Positions 23,854 through 31,958 of a stretch of DNA of 38,837 nt are shown one piece after another. The position numbers were made by a program, and so were the translations under genes. Within the stretch, counting starts at the first letter, position 1. Every line of letters begins with the position of its first letter. The stretch is from Chitinophagales bacterium (lineage in GTDB: Bacteria; Bacteroidota; Bacteroidia; Chitinophagales; Chitinophagaceae): the NCBI GenBank assembly GCA_015654595.1, contig JAATGQ010000239.1:1-38837 (forward strand), in the 5' to 3' direction. The notes beneath the pieces are model-generated. The model saw only the letters and a program-made list of their open reading frames with translations, was not told where the DNA came from and made no database searches.

Positions 23854-24123
23854 TTAAAATCCAGCCGTCAAAAGACGGCTCACATCCTCTCTGTTATAAT
23901 AAACCGTTCCCCCGATCTTCTTTGTCCTGATCTTACCACAAGTGCGCAAGGATTTCAACTTTCCTTCCGAACACCCCAATAACCCTCGAACGTCTGGCCC
24001 CTTATATCCCCGAATATCATCCGCTTCCCCTTTCGTCATCTTACACAACAACTGGCGAATATCCTCAACTATCACAAGTCTAAACTTCTCCAGATCGTCC
24101 TTCGTCACAATTTCCACACCCAT
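23854..24123 (-). CDS. Excisionase-like helix-turn-helix protein (HTH_17/MerR-type)
   Basis: 89 residues. The C-terminal half reads YKGPDVRGLLGCSEGKLKSLRTCGKIRTKKIGGTVYYNREDVSRLL, the typical HTH_17/excisionase fold: helix-turn-helix ending with the K-I-G-G-T-x-Y-Y wing. Small proteins of this kind sit next to integrases in Bacteroidota conjugative elements and act as excision or regulatory factors. The N-terminal about 40 residues are an amphipathic helix. It is followed after 10 bases by the winged-helix gene. Exact role not shown. Confidence 0.85.
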   Translation of the reverse strand: MGVEIVTKDDLEKFRLVIVEDIRQLLCKMTKGEADDIRGYKGPDVRGLLGCSEGKLKSLRTCGKIRTKKIGGTVYYNREDVSRLLTAGF

Positions 24124-24343
24124 ACTATCGTTTTTAACCCAATCCTACTTAGTCACACTCTCAATTTCCCTCATCTTTCAATTCCCTCCTTTATACTAAG
24201 ACATATAGTCAAACGAAAAAAAAGTCATAAATCAGTAAAAAGCTATTATCTCACAATACGGCTCAAGCTAAAATTCAAGAAGTAGGTTTTGTCTGCATCC
24301 CAATATCAGTATCGAAGAAATAAATATCGTATTTTTAAGTTCT

Positions 24344-27300
24344 ATGAAGTCTTTAAACCTGAAAAACATCGAATGGAAAGAGTTCGAAATTCTCGTACTC
24401 CATTTGGCAGAAAATATTATATCAGGTACGCGATTTGACGATCACTTAAAACAAGGGAACCGGCAGTCAGGCATTGATCTGATTGCTCGTAGTCAATCTA
24501 CTGATCACCCCCTTTGTATCCAATGCAAACGACATAAAGACTTGTCCAAGTCAAAAATCGAGGATCTGATCACAGTCTTTCTTAACGACAAATATGCTAT
24601 TCCAAAAACCCGGTTTATTCTTGCCACTACAGCAGATCTCCACACCGAATCATTGAATGATGTATTAGAAGAACAAAAGAAGCTATTGAAATCAAAAGAT
24701 ATCGAGTTTGAATGGTGGGATGAACACTTTATCAGTACCCATTTACAACAAAACTACCCTATAGCTGCGCGATTCTTTGGCCTACATGTCGCCAAGAGTT
24801 TCTGCCTTCCAGCCATTCAAATACAATCATTTACACAGCCAATAGACCCAATTCTTGCAAGACAAATATCCCCTCTTGTTATCTTAAAGCAAGATTTTAG
24901 TCGTCAATTTTGGCAGTCAACTACCGGCCCCATATCCCATCTTACCGAATTGTTCACAACGAACAGACTTTCAATCCAAAGAATTGGACTGGTTGCAGAT
25001 CCATACATCGGTAAATCAATCTACTTGCGCCAATGCGCTTATGAATTGGTGAATTCAGGGCAACACATCCAGCCTCTTTTCTTGAACGTAAAAGATGAAA
25101 ACATTGACCCAATTGACTCCCTGCTAGCCCGGCGTTTTCATAGCTGGGAAAGCAGCCCACAGAAAAATCTTATTGTTTTTATCGATGGGCTAGATGAAGC
25201 CCATTCAAACGACATCCTAGCCTTTACCAAATATATTGACAGTTTTACAAGCCAATATCCTAGTGTGAGCATTGTAATTTCCTGCCGAAAACAATTCTAC
25301 GATCATTACCAACTATCCTCCAAAGTCTCCGGATTTCAATTCTACAGCTTTAGCTCACTGAAAATATCCGACGTTCAGAATTATATCAAAAACCGCTTAG
25401 GAGATCACGCGGATCGGTTCAACAAAGCGGTTACCAAAAAACAATTTAACAGCTGGCTGCAACACCCATTTTATCTTAATCAACTCATCGAACAATTCGA
25501 GCGAAATGCCAAACTGCCTTCGACAAAGATTAAGGCAATCGAAATTTTTATTGAACAAGCATATTCTAAAGGGAAAGAACGATCATTTGAGAAAGGAATC
25601 CTCGCACAAAAAGCGCATGAAAGCCGACTCGTCGCCCAGAAACTCGCCTTTTCTCTCCAGCTTCTGGAAAGCAACGCACTTGAAAATGACTTATTTCAGC
25701 AAATCTTCCTTCCCGCTGAACGGAAATTGCTCGAACACAGCCCTCTTATTACTATAAAAAACGATAGATGGTCCTTCACCAACGCATTTTTCCAAGAGCA
25801 TCTTGCAGCACTTCACCTTCGACACTATTCATTTTCTGAATTATGCTCATTTTTTACAATAGGATCAATTCCACGGAAATTCAGGACCCGCTGGCTTCAA
25901 ACTTTGTATGCACTTTTGTCGCTTCTGCCCGAGCAACCAGCACTTTTGAACCAAATGGTTCAGTTAGTCCAGGATGATAATCCCGAACTCATTTTCGCTA
26001 GTGAACCAACCCTTTATGATCAATCCTTTCGACTTGAGTCGCTTCAACGACTAATAGCCTATTGTCATGAGAATGATTTATGGCCACAACTCATTTATCC
26101 AGATAAAATGGGAGAATTCCTTACAGGAGTCGACCAAGCCATTGATAAACTGTTAGAACATCTCTCAGACCCAACATTTCCCATATCAATTAAAATAGTT
26201 TGCTGTCGGATTCTTACTGGCTTTCGAGAACTCTTAAAGAGAGAACGTCAGCAAATATCATCCACAGTGCACCATCAGTTGTCATCAACTACTGATGCTA
26301 TGTACGCAGCAGAATTAATTGCTATTTTATCCACGCATGAGATTGGAGATCAGAAAGATATTCAGACTGTTTTGAATACAGTTCCTTTTAGTCAATATCA
26401 TATATTTCGTCACCAAATGTATGAATGGATTTCCAGCCTTAACCTTACAGATTCTTTTTGGTCTTATGGTATTGATGGCATTCCCATTTTTATAGACTAC
26501 AATAAACCGATTACACAAATGGGCTCATCACGACATCTCAGGCAATTTTTGCTCTCTTGTAAACATAGACACCAATTATATCCGCTATTTGCCGGAATGC
26601 AAAACCGCGAATTGGCTCCATTCTACTGGCACAAAAATGAAAATGGCCAGGATTTCACCACTTTATTTCTAGCCAAATGCGCTGAACTTATGCACTATGA
26701 TCCACTAATTACACTACCTATTTCCAACTTCCTTCAGAGCAATACCCAACACTATATATTAGAAAACCCAAAGGGGATTGAACCGGTAATTGCCGATCTC
26801 ACCTGCAGAGATCTTTTAGCGCGTCACTTTGGCGCCACACTCTTTGCTCCTAAATATTGGGCATTGGGAGCATTGCTTAATCCAAAATCCATGGACTACC
26901 TGCTTTGGGAATTCGAAGAAAGTGAACAGCCAATACATTATCTTAACACACCACTACAAGGTCTAGAAATGCTATCTAGTAATGATGAAAGCAAATCTTA
27001 CGAAAAACTCGTCAAGGATATCACAGAGGGACAACTTATAGATCTTGCAGCGCTCAAGCATATGAAAGAATTACAACAAGTACAAAATCAAAGAATTGAG
27101 CTTGACATGAAATGTATACAATCATTGGACAGCTTTCGCAAAGCAATCCAACGACTTTTCACTCTCCATAAAACTAAGTCAATCGGTGTCCATTCACTTT
27201 ACCAGGACAGGATTGGCCCACAAAGGAAAGCGTCCTCTCACTTTATTACTCAATTCATTCATCATTGGATAATGCAGGGAGATATTGCGAAGTTGGAAGA

Positions 27301-28462
27301 CTGTCTAACTTTCCTCGAAAGCGAAAGCAATTTCCGCTACTTCAGAGCTTCAGAAATTCTGGACTATAGTTACGCCCCTGAAAAATTCCAAACCTTTCTG
27401 ATGCCCCTCATCCAAGAATATTATTATTCAGAACTATCTCGATGTAATTTTGCCAAGGCCGAAGCAAACTACGCTGCGAATCTTACCTCCCCCCTCGAAG
27501 AACTAATTATCCGTATCTTTTTAAAATACAAGCTCCCAACCCGGGGTGAAATTCTGGTGGAATTTTTATGGATGGATACAGCCGGCTTCGATAAGCAATC
27601 ATATTATCGGCTGAACACACCTCTTCTCCGAAGCCAAGTAAAGGAGTCTATTGGGCAAAGTGCTGCGTTATTTATATCGGAAGCCGTCCTCAAACATATG
27701 GAAGCAGGAATTCATAGTCATCGCGTAATGGCGACACACATAGATCTTTGTGTCAAGTTAGAGATTGAAGATTGCAAATCATATATACTTGACGCTCTCT
27801 ATGAGAATCTAGTTGATGCAGAAGATCTACATGAAGTTGTAAAAGCCTATAAAGCTTTAAAAGGCAACCTAAACGAACTACTCCCTTTGCTTGAATCCAT
27901 TTCCCTTAAAGATCCTTTCTACATAGATCTTCTTAATGAATTAAAAGATGAATTCGCGCTTCTCGTATGCGAAAAGGCCCGTGGTGTTATTGCAAAACAA
28001 ATTTTACCCCAGGAAGCAAATATCCAATTTGCCAAATTGCTTACATCAATTGGAGATATAGACGGATTCGGTTATCTAGTTTCGAGTCTCGAAAAAGTCA
28101 CAGAACATTCTTATCATTTATCAAATGTCTTCCTCAAAAACCTTGATACCCGCCAAGCTTTGACGCTGCTTAAACCATTGCTTTACCTTTTGGTAGATCC
28201 ATCTATTGATCGTATTAATTCTCCTGATCATCCAAGAGCCATACTTTATGGTTGGTTAAACTTACTGGCAGAAAAAAGTTTACAAGATATACTTCTCCTT
28301 TCCGAATGGCTTTTAGACGCAGAAAGGGATTTAATTTCAAAATACCCCGCTCCCAATGCGCTTCGGTGGTATGCCTTTCGATTGCTAGAGAAAACCAGAG
28401 ATACAAAGTCTACTCCCTATTCTGTCGCCCAAATTAAGGAACTCTCCACAATCAGCAATTAA
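24344..28462 (+). CDS. Mrr-like nuclease / NACHT-type STAND ATPase protein, putative antiphage sensor
   Basis: 1372 residues in AT-rich DNA. Residues 1-150 look like a PD-(D/E)xK domain of Mrr type: E13/E15 in helix 1, GIDLIA (D45) and CIQCKRHK (Q60, K62). From about residue 205 a NACHT-type ATPase follows: P-loop region GLVADPYIGKSIYL (G223-K224-S225; the usual first glycine is alanine 218), Walker B LIVFIDGLDEA (D281, D284, E285), and ISCRKQFY (R315) as sensor 1. FTNAFFQEHLAALHL (478-492) matches the F-x-H-x-x-F-Q-E-Y-L-A-A signature that ends NACHT modules. Residues about 500-1372 are helical and unrecognised, the likely ligand sensor. This is the architecture of bacterial NLR-like (Avs/bNACHT) defence proteins: sensing triggers oligomerisation and nuclease activity. 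It is transcribed alone. Confidence 0.82.
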   Translation: MKSLNLKNIEWKEFEILVLHLAENIISGTRFDDHLKQGNRQSGIDLIARSQSTDHPLCIQCKRHKDLSKSKIEDLITVFLNDKYAIPKTRFILATTADLHTESLNDVLEEQKKLLKSKDIEFEWWDEHFISTHLQQNYPIAARFFGLHVAKSFCLPAIQIQSFTQPIDPILARQISPLVILKQDFSRQFWQSTTGPISHLTELFTTNRLSIQRIGLVADPYIGKSIYLRQCAYELVNSGQHIQPLFLNVKDENIDPIDSLLARRFHSWESSPQKNLIVFIDGLDEAHSNDILAFTKYIDSFTSQYPSVSIVISCRKQFYDHYQLSSKVSGFQFYSFSSLKISDVQNYIKNRLGDHADRFNKAVTKKQFNSWLQHPFYLNQLIEQFERNAKLPSTKIKAIEIFIEQAYSKGKERSFEKGILAQKAHESRLVAQKLAFSLQLLESNALENDLFQQIFLPAERKLLEHSPLITIKNDRWSFTNAFFQEHLAALHLRHYSFSELCSFFTIGSIPRKFRTRWLQTLYALLSLLPEQPALLNQMVQLVQDDNPELIFASEPTLYDQSFRLESLQRLIAYCHENDLWPQLIYPDKMGEFLTGVDQAIDKLLEHLSDPTFPISIKIVCCRILTGFRELLKRERQQISSTVHHQLSSTTDAMYAAELIAILSTHEIGDQKDIQTVLNTVPFSQYHIFRHQMYEWISSLNLTDSFWSYGIDGIPIFIDYNKPITQMGSSRHLRQFLLSCKHRHQLYPLFAGMQNRELAPFYWHKNENGQDFTTLFLAKCAELMHYDPLITLPISNFLQSNTQHYILENPKGIEPVIADLTCRDLLARHFGATLFAPKYWALGALLNPKSMDYLLWEFEESEQPIHYLNTPLQGLEMLSSNDESKSYEKLVKDITEGQLIDLAALKHMKELQQVQNQRIELDMKCIQSLDSFRKAIQRLFTLHKTKSIGVHSLYQDRIGPQRKASSHFITQFIHHWIMQGDIAKLEDCLTFLESESNFRYFRASEILDYSYAPEKFQTFLMPLIQEYYYSELSRCNFAKAEANYAANLTSPLEELIIRIFLKYKLPTRGEILVEFLWMDTAGFDKQSYYRLNTPLLRSQVKESIGQSAALFISEAVLKHMEAGIHSHRVMATHIDLCVKLEIEDCKSYILDALYENLVDAEDLHEVVKAYKALKGNLNELLPLLESISLKDPFYIDLLNELKDEFALLVCEKARGVIAKQILPQEANIQFAKLLTSIGDIDGFGYLVSSLEKVTEHSYHLSNVFLKNLDTRQALTLLKPLLYLLVDPSIDRINSPDHPRAILYGWLNLLAEKSLQDILLLSEWLLDAERDLISKYPAPNALRWYAFRLLEKTRDTKSTPYSVAQIKELSTISN

Positions 28463-28512
28463 GCACAAGAAGCAGCAATAATATATCAAAAAAACACTAT
28501 TCAACACGAAAT

Positions 28513-29262
28513 TCATCTACCATTCCACAAATTTCGTTTCCTATCTAACCACATAGCATAAGAACTATCATTCAATCTGACAGGCGAATACATTGTACCT
28601 AACAATTTAATAAACCCTGACAAAAATTTCATTTTACCTAAACTATCTCCCATTTTGGGCCACAACATAATATTCATCTGATCAAGACTCCCGTTAATAT
28701 CTGCACAAACTCTCTTAGCGCTTAAAGAAGTCCTAAGATATTCATTATACACAGTCACCCGGCTGTTGAAATCCTTTTGAGCGCTAGATATGCAGTAATA
28801 TAGATCAGAAAAATCAACTTTCCCATTGTGGGTACCAGCATAAGCACATCGATCCAGACTTCTATATAAAGTATCAATGCTTTGTCTAAAAAATGCACTA
28901 TCATTTTCACGACTTACTCTTTCTCTCTTGATAGACTGAGCATACAAGCCATTTATACTTTTCAACTCTTGGCTCACCTTAGAAGAAATTACCATTTGTG
29001 TTCCTAATTGTCGAATCGAAGAACTATCCAAATTCGATAGATGCCCTATCATAGTTAAGGAGGATGCATTTAAATCCTCCAAATGCAATATCATTTGGGC
29101 TTGTTGCTCTATTTGTTGCTGTTGCTTCTCAAGACTTGCTCCAAGATCCAATGTACGTTGGGCAATACACTTTGCCTCAAGGGCAATCCAGACAGCTATA
29201 GCCGAAAGAACCAATCCGATCAGATCACTGAATTTAAAAGAATAATCAATTTTTTTCATCAT
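28513..29262 (-). CDS. Membrane-anchored coiled-coil protein, unknown function
   Basis: 249 residues. One hydrophobic segment (about 13-30, DLIGLVLSAIAVWIALEA) is followed by a probable coiled coil (about 38-65, LEKQQQQIEQQAQMILHLEDL) and a helical domain of about 180 residues with no family I know. The gene ends 50 bases from the convergent Mrr-NACHT gene and is 53 bases downstream of the split four-helix membrane gene, so it is probably the last gene of that minus-strand operon. AT-rich like the rest of the cargo. A role with the Mrr-NACHT protein is possible but unproven. Confidence 0.7.
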   Translation of the reverse strand: MMKKIDYSFKFSDLIGLVLSAIAVWIALEAKCIAQRTLDLGASLEKQQQQIEQQAQMILHLEDLNASSLTMIGHLSNLDSSSIRQLGTQMVISSKVSQELKSINGLYAQSIKRERVSRENDSAFFRQSIDTLYRSLDRCAYAGTHNGKVDFSDLYYCISSAQKDFNSRVTVYNEYLRTSLSAKRVCADINGSLDQMNIMLWPKMGDSLGKMKFLSGFIKLLGTMYSPVRLNDSSYAMWLDRKRNLWNGR

Positions 29263-29315
29263 TAATATTTAACCTTAAATTATAATACAGAGTTAGATTT
29301 TTCATTATTATACTC

Positions 29316-29875
29316 TTAAACCAACCATTGCCTGGTTTTCGCCAATAACTTAGAACTCAACCTTGCTTCCCAAAAAATAAAGTATATAAACAATACGGCA
29401 GGAATTGTATAACTTAGAAGCCTTGCTGGCACGGAATGAAATAAATCTGCTTTAATTTGCTCTACAAGAGCCGGGCCAATAGTGAAAGACAAACATGCTA
29501 CCCCCATGAACACCTCAAATTTCATCCTTAGCAATATGCGCCTTATATACCTTTGTCCCACGGGCTCTTCTTTATAGCTTATCTGCAAATACCTCTTCCA
29601 ACATTCATCAAAGTTTGGCATTTTTTCCTGTTACTCCGATCATGCCAATTAACTTCGATTGTCGAGCCAATATTTTCAATAATCAATCCAATAACCAATG
29701 ATATACATGCAACAACAGAAATACTTATCGAGTTATTAGCCATTAAGAACTTTTTTGTTTCCTGATGAAAATGTAAAACATATATAACCCATGGAAACGC
29801 AGCAGCAAACCCTGGTATTAAATAAGTAATTAGAATCTGATCGAATGACAAATTCAACGAAGTAAGTTTTTCCAT
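29316..29875 (-). pseudogene. Four-helix membrane protein split by a frameshift at an A6 run (or two overlapping genes)
   Basis: Two frames overlap by 43 bases. The first (29579-29875, 98 residues) has helices at about 14-36 and 49-70 and then loses sense after NWHDRSNRKK. The second (29316-29621, 101 residues) starts MPNFDECWKRYLQISY exactly at an A6 run (T6 at 29621-29626 on the plus strand) and has helices at about 37-56 and 68-88. Joined at the A6 run they give a coherent four-helix protein of about 185 residues with cytoplasmic EEPVGQRYIRRILLRMKFE. A -1 slip or a lost base would join them. Whether this is a mutation, sequencing error, programmed slip or two coupled genes cannot be told here. 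Confidence 0.6.
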
Positions 29876-29919
29876 AACAAGCTAATTCAATAATTAGGGG
29901 TTAATATAAGGTGTGTGGC

Positions 29920-29947
29920 TAAAGATAGATTTTCGAAGCATTTCAAA
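29920..29947 (-). promoter_or_regulatory. Possible promoter for membrane-protein operon
   Basis: On the minus strand TTTG (29944-29947), 16 bases, then TATCTTTA (29920-29927), one base from TAnnTTTG. It lies 45 bases upstream of the ATG at 29875. Moderate match only. Confidence 0.35.
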
Positions 29948-30784
29948 CAACGTGAAAAACACCCAATTTAGCTGCTAAACGAAACGCAAGTTATCCCCAT
30001 AAGACTCACCAGGTCCACAGGTCTCCCTCCACCCCCTCTCGGCAACAACACGCGCCAGGCCGGGCCATTCTTCGCTCCGCGAACAAATTGCCCGCCGGGG
30101 CCAACACCTCCGCCCCACGCTTCAGAGCTGATCCGCCCTGCGCTCCGGTATTGGCCTTCCGCCCGTCACGCCACCAGACTCCGCTTCGCTCCGCCAGCTG
30201 CGTGCACGGGCGCCGGAAAGCCTGTCACGATTCTTGCGCTCGAAGGGGCTTCGGTCGGGCTGCTCCCCCTGTTCAAAAAAGATAAACAGGCCAGATCCGG
30301 CCTTCTACGGCCTGCCGCCCAAACCCATGCACAAAGCCAACACATCAGCCGGCAGCCCTTCAAAGCCCTACCACGCGCTTGCCTTGCCATCGCCCACAAG
30401 CCAGCAATCCCGCAACCGCGGCGACCTGTTTACCCTTTTTTGCCCAGCCGCAGCCTCATTTTGTCCGCCACCTGCGGGTGGCTGGCCGCTGTCATAATAA
30501 TCTGGTCTCCGCCAGGCGAAGCGGCCTCCGTCTCTGTTTTTCTAAATTGCCGACTAACCACCACCCTAATAAAAGCGCATAGGCCTTCCGCCTTACCCCT
30601 CGGTTCGTCCTCGGCGCCTGCTGCCCCTTACCACAAGTCCTCCGCACACACCAGCAGCCCGCCTCGTCCTCCCTCCGTGCTACGACCTAACAACTAAGGT
30701 CGACCGCGGTTAGCTGCCCGCCGGCCTCCCGGCGCCATCGCACAAAGCCCTCGCACCCGTTCCGACCTCTCCGGTCAGCACGGC

Positions 30785-30798
30785 CTGCCACGTGGCAG
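30785..30798. repeat. Perfect 14-base palindrome
   Basis: CTGCCACGTGGCAG is identical to its reverse complement. It is a plausible binding site for a dimeric protein or part of a stem structure with the next dyad 10 bases away. Confidence 0.6.
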
Positions 30799-30807
30799 TG
30801 GTGGCGG

Positions 30808-30849
30808 CGACCGGGAACTATCCGTCGTTCCTCCTACCAGTCCCGGTCG
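30808..30849. repeat. Inverted repeat, 9-base perfect stem
   Basis: CGACCGGGA (30808-30816) pairs with TCCCGGTCG (30841-30849) around a 24-base loop. There is no T-run, so it is not a typical terminator. Confidence 0.6.
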
Positions 30850-30901
30850 GCCACACTCCTGTAGAAAGCTCCCATACGAATCCGCCGTCGCTGTCTGTCT
30901 G

Positions 30902-30922
30902 GGAAAATGGAACACATTTTCC
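30902..30922. repeat. Tight hairpin, 8-base perfect stem
   Basis: GGAAAATG (30902-30909) and CATTTTCC (30915-30922) around a GAACA loop, extendable by TCTGG/CCAGA with a small bulge. It lies 39 bases beyond the 3' end of the minus-strand gene at 30961, so it may end that transcript. Confidence 0.55.
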
Positions 30923-30960
30923 GGCCCAGAAGGGCAAGGAGCAAGAAGCAGCCCTAACGA

Positions 30961-31170
30961 TTAATTCTCCACGACCCAACCTCCGATAATACTTCTGACC
31001 CACTTTTCACCGATAGCCTTCCTGGTAGCAATTTCACCATACCCAAGATTAAACAGATCGTTCAACGTCTTGTCCTTTTGTACGATATCTTCCAGGCATA
31101 TCACTCTAGCCTCATCCGCCGCCACATCACCCGTCAGGAACTTCCAGCTGCCATCGTAGTCGTGTACCAC
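30961..31170 (-). CDS. Small protein downstream of and in frame with the DUF4262 gene
   Basis: 69 residues from a GTG at 31170. Sequence features: VHDYDGSWKFLTGD near the start, then ARVICLEDIVQKDKTLNDLFNLGYGEIATRKAIGEKWVRSII. I recall hypothetical proteins with this H-D-x-D-G-x-W-x-F-L pattern but no function. The frame is the same as that of the preceding DUF4262 part and is separated from it only by a single TGA (31198-31200) and ten codons, so it is either a separate coupled gene or a domain cut off by a nonsense change. No ATG lies in frame upstream of the motif. Confidence 0.55.
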   Translation of the reverse strand: MVHDYDGSWKFLTGDVAADEARVICLEDIVQKDKTLNDLFNLGYGEIATRKAIGEKWVRSIIGGWVVEN

Positions 31171-31197
31171 ATAAACAATTTCACTGCCCCTATCAAG

Positions 31198-31735
31198 TCA
31201 CTGCATCGTCGTATAGACAAGCAGGTTTTTCCTTTCCCGGAATTTAAAACCAACATTCCGATCCAACAAAGGCTGTGCATACATATACCAGAAGTTAAAT
31301 CCCTCCTGCCAGGGAAAGCAGTTCTTAGAATCCGGCCAGACTAACTGAATCGCATCAAATCCCTTACCGTTGTAATATCGCAAAGCCATGCCAAAGTAAT
31401 CGCTGATATTAGCCGGATCTACTTCTAAAAACCAAGCATCCAGATCTTGATAGATGCCGGTATATGCAGTACCCGTTTGTATTTTCTTACCCCGTTTTAT
31501 ACCCTTAACGATCCTGGCGATCAATTCCTCTATTACGCCCGATGGCATTCCCAGGCAAATGATCTCCGCATGCCCATACGTCTGCTGCAACCCTATAGTG
31601 TAAGCGAAGGGGGGGGGTATAATCCGTACCGCTGACCGTAATGACTGTGCAACCATGAAGAACAATAGCATGAGCAATTTCAGGCAATAAGGCTTCTGCG
31701 TCTGGGAGATCAGGCGAGTGTCTCTTAAAAATCAT
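31198..31735 (-). pseudogene. DUF4262 domain protein, frame interrupted at a nine-base homopolymer
   Basis: The start (ATG 31735) encodes MIFKRHSPDLPDAEALLPEI and HAIVLHGCTVITVSGTDYTPP, which is the normal beginning of DUF4262. The frame then runs into C9 on the coding strand (G9 at 31609-31617). After it the family core continues in another frame: PFAYTIGLQQTYGHAEIICLGMP, then GMALRYYNGKGFDAIQLVWPDS and CFPWQEGF. Eight C residues instead of nine would restore one frame of about 178 residues. It is either a phase-variable gene, a recent mutation or a sequencing error. DUF4262 has no established function. Confidence 0.75.
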
Positions 31736-31958
31736 AAGATGTGGTTTTATAGATTTACCCGCTCAATCTACAAACAAGAAGTCCTTCAAAAAATTGACAA
31801 AAGTCATAAAACAAAATTCTCCATATACCCGTCCATCCAAGCTATCGTCCGGAAAACTGGCAAAACTACATCAGGAACTACAACGTTCCCTGATGCGCGA
31901 AAGGACTTGTAGCGCCAGGCATGAAAGGCAATGCCGTAAACTGTATTTCTCGAAACCC
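31736..31958. other. Intergenic region, no gene seen
   Basis: This gap of about 220 bases is the upstream region of the DUF4262 gene. The short plus-strand frames across it have no recognisable features. No clear TAnnTTTG box was found on the minus strand. Confidence 0.4.

Larger units (their letters stand above)
29948..30960. other. GC-rich, strongly C-skewed block with dyads, no convincing gene
   Basis: About 1 kb, clearly richer in G+C than the AT-rich cargo before it, with C far more common than G on the plus strand. Short frames on both strands are low-complexity (P, R, S, A rich) and show no domain, so I call none. Visible structure: TTCGCTCCGC at 30071-30080 and 30185-30194; CAGGCC/GGCCTG at 30287-30292 and 30309-30314; a 14-base palindrome at 30785-30798; a 9-base stem at 30808-30849; and an 8-base hairpin at 30902-30922. 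It could hold a transfer origin, a structured RNA or decayed genes; nothing here decides. Confidence 0.55.

Noticed and set aside
28215..28437. Short frames on both strands at the 3' end of the Mrr-NACHT gene
   Set aside because: Fully inside the large coding frame and without features.
30088..30697. Several plus- and minus-strand frames of 60-90 codons in the GC-rich block
   Set aside because: Low-complexity P/R/S/A-rich translations without domains, starts or conserved patterns. They follow from high G+C and lack of stops.
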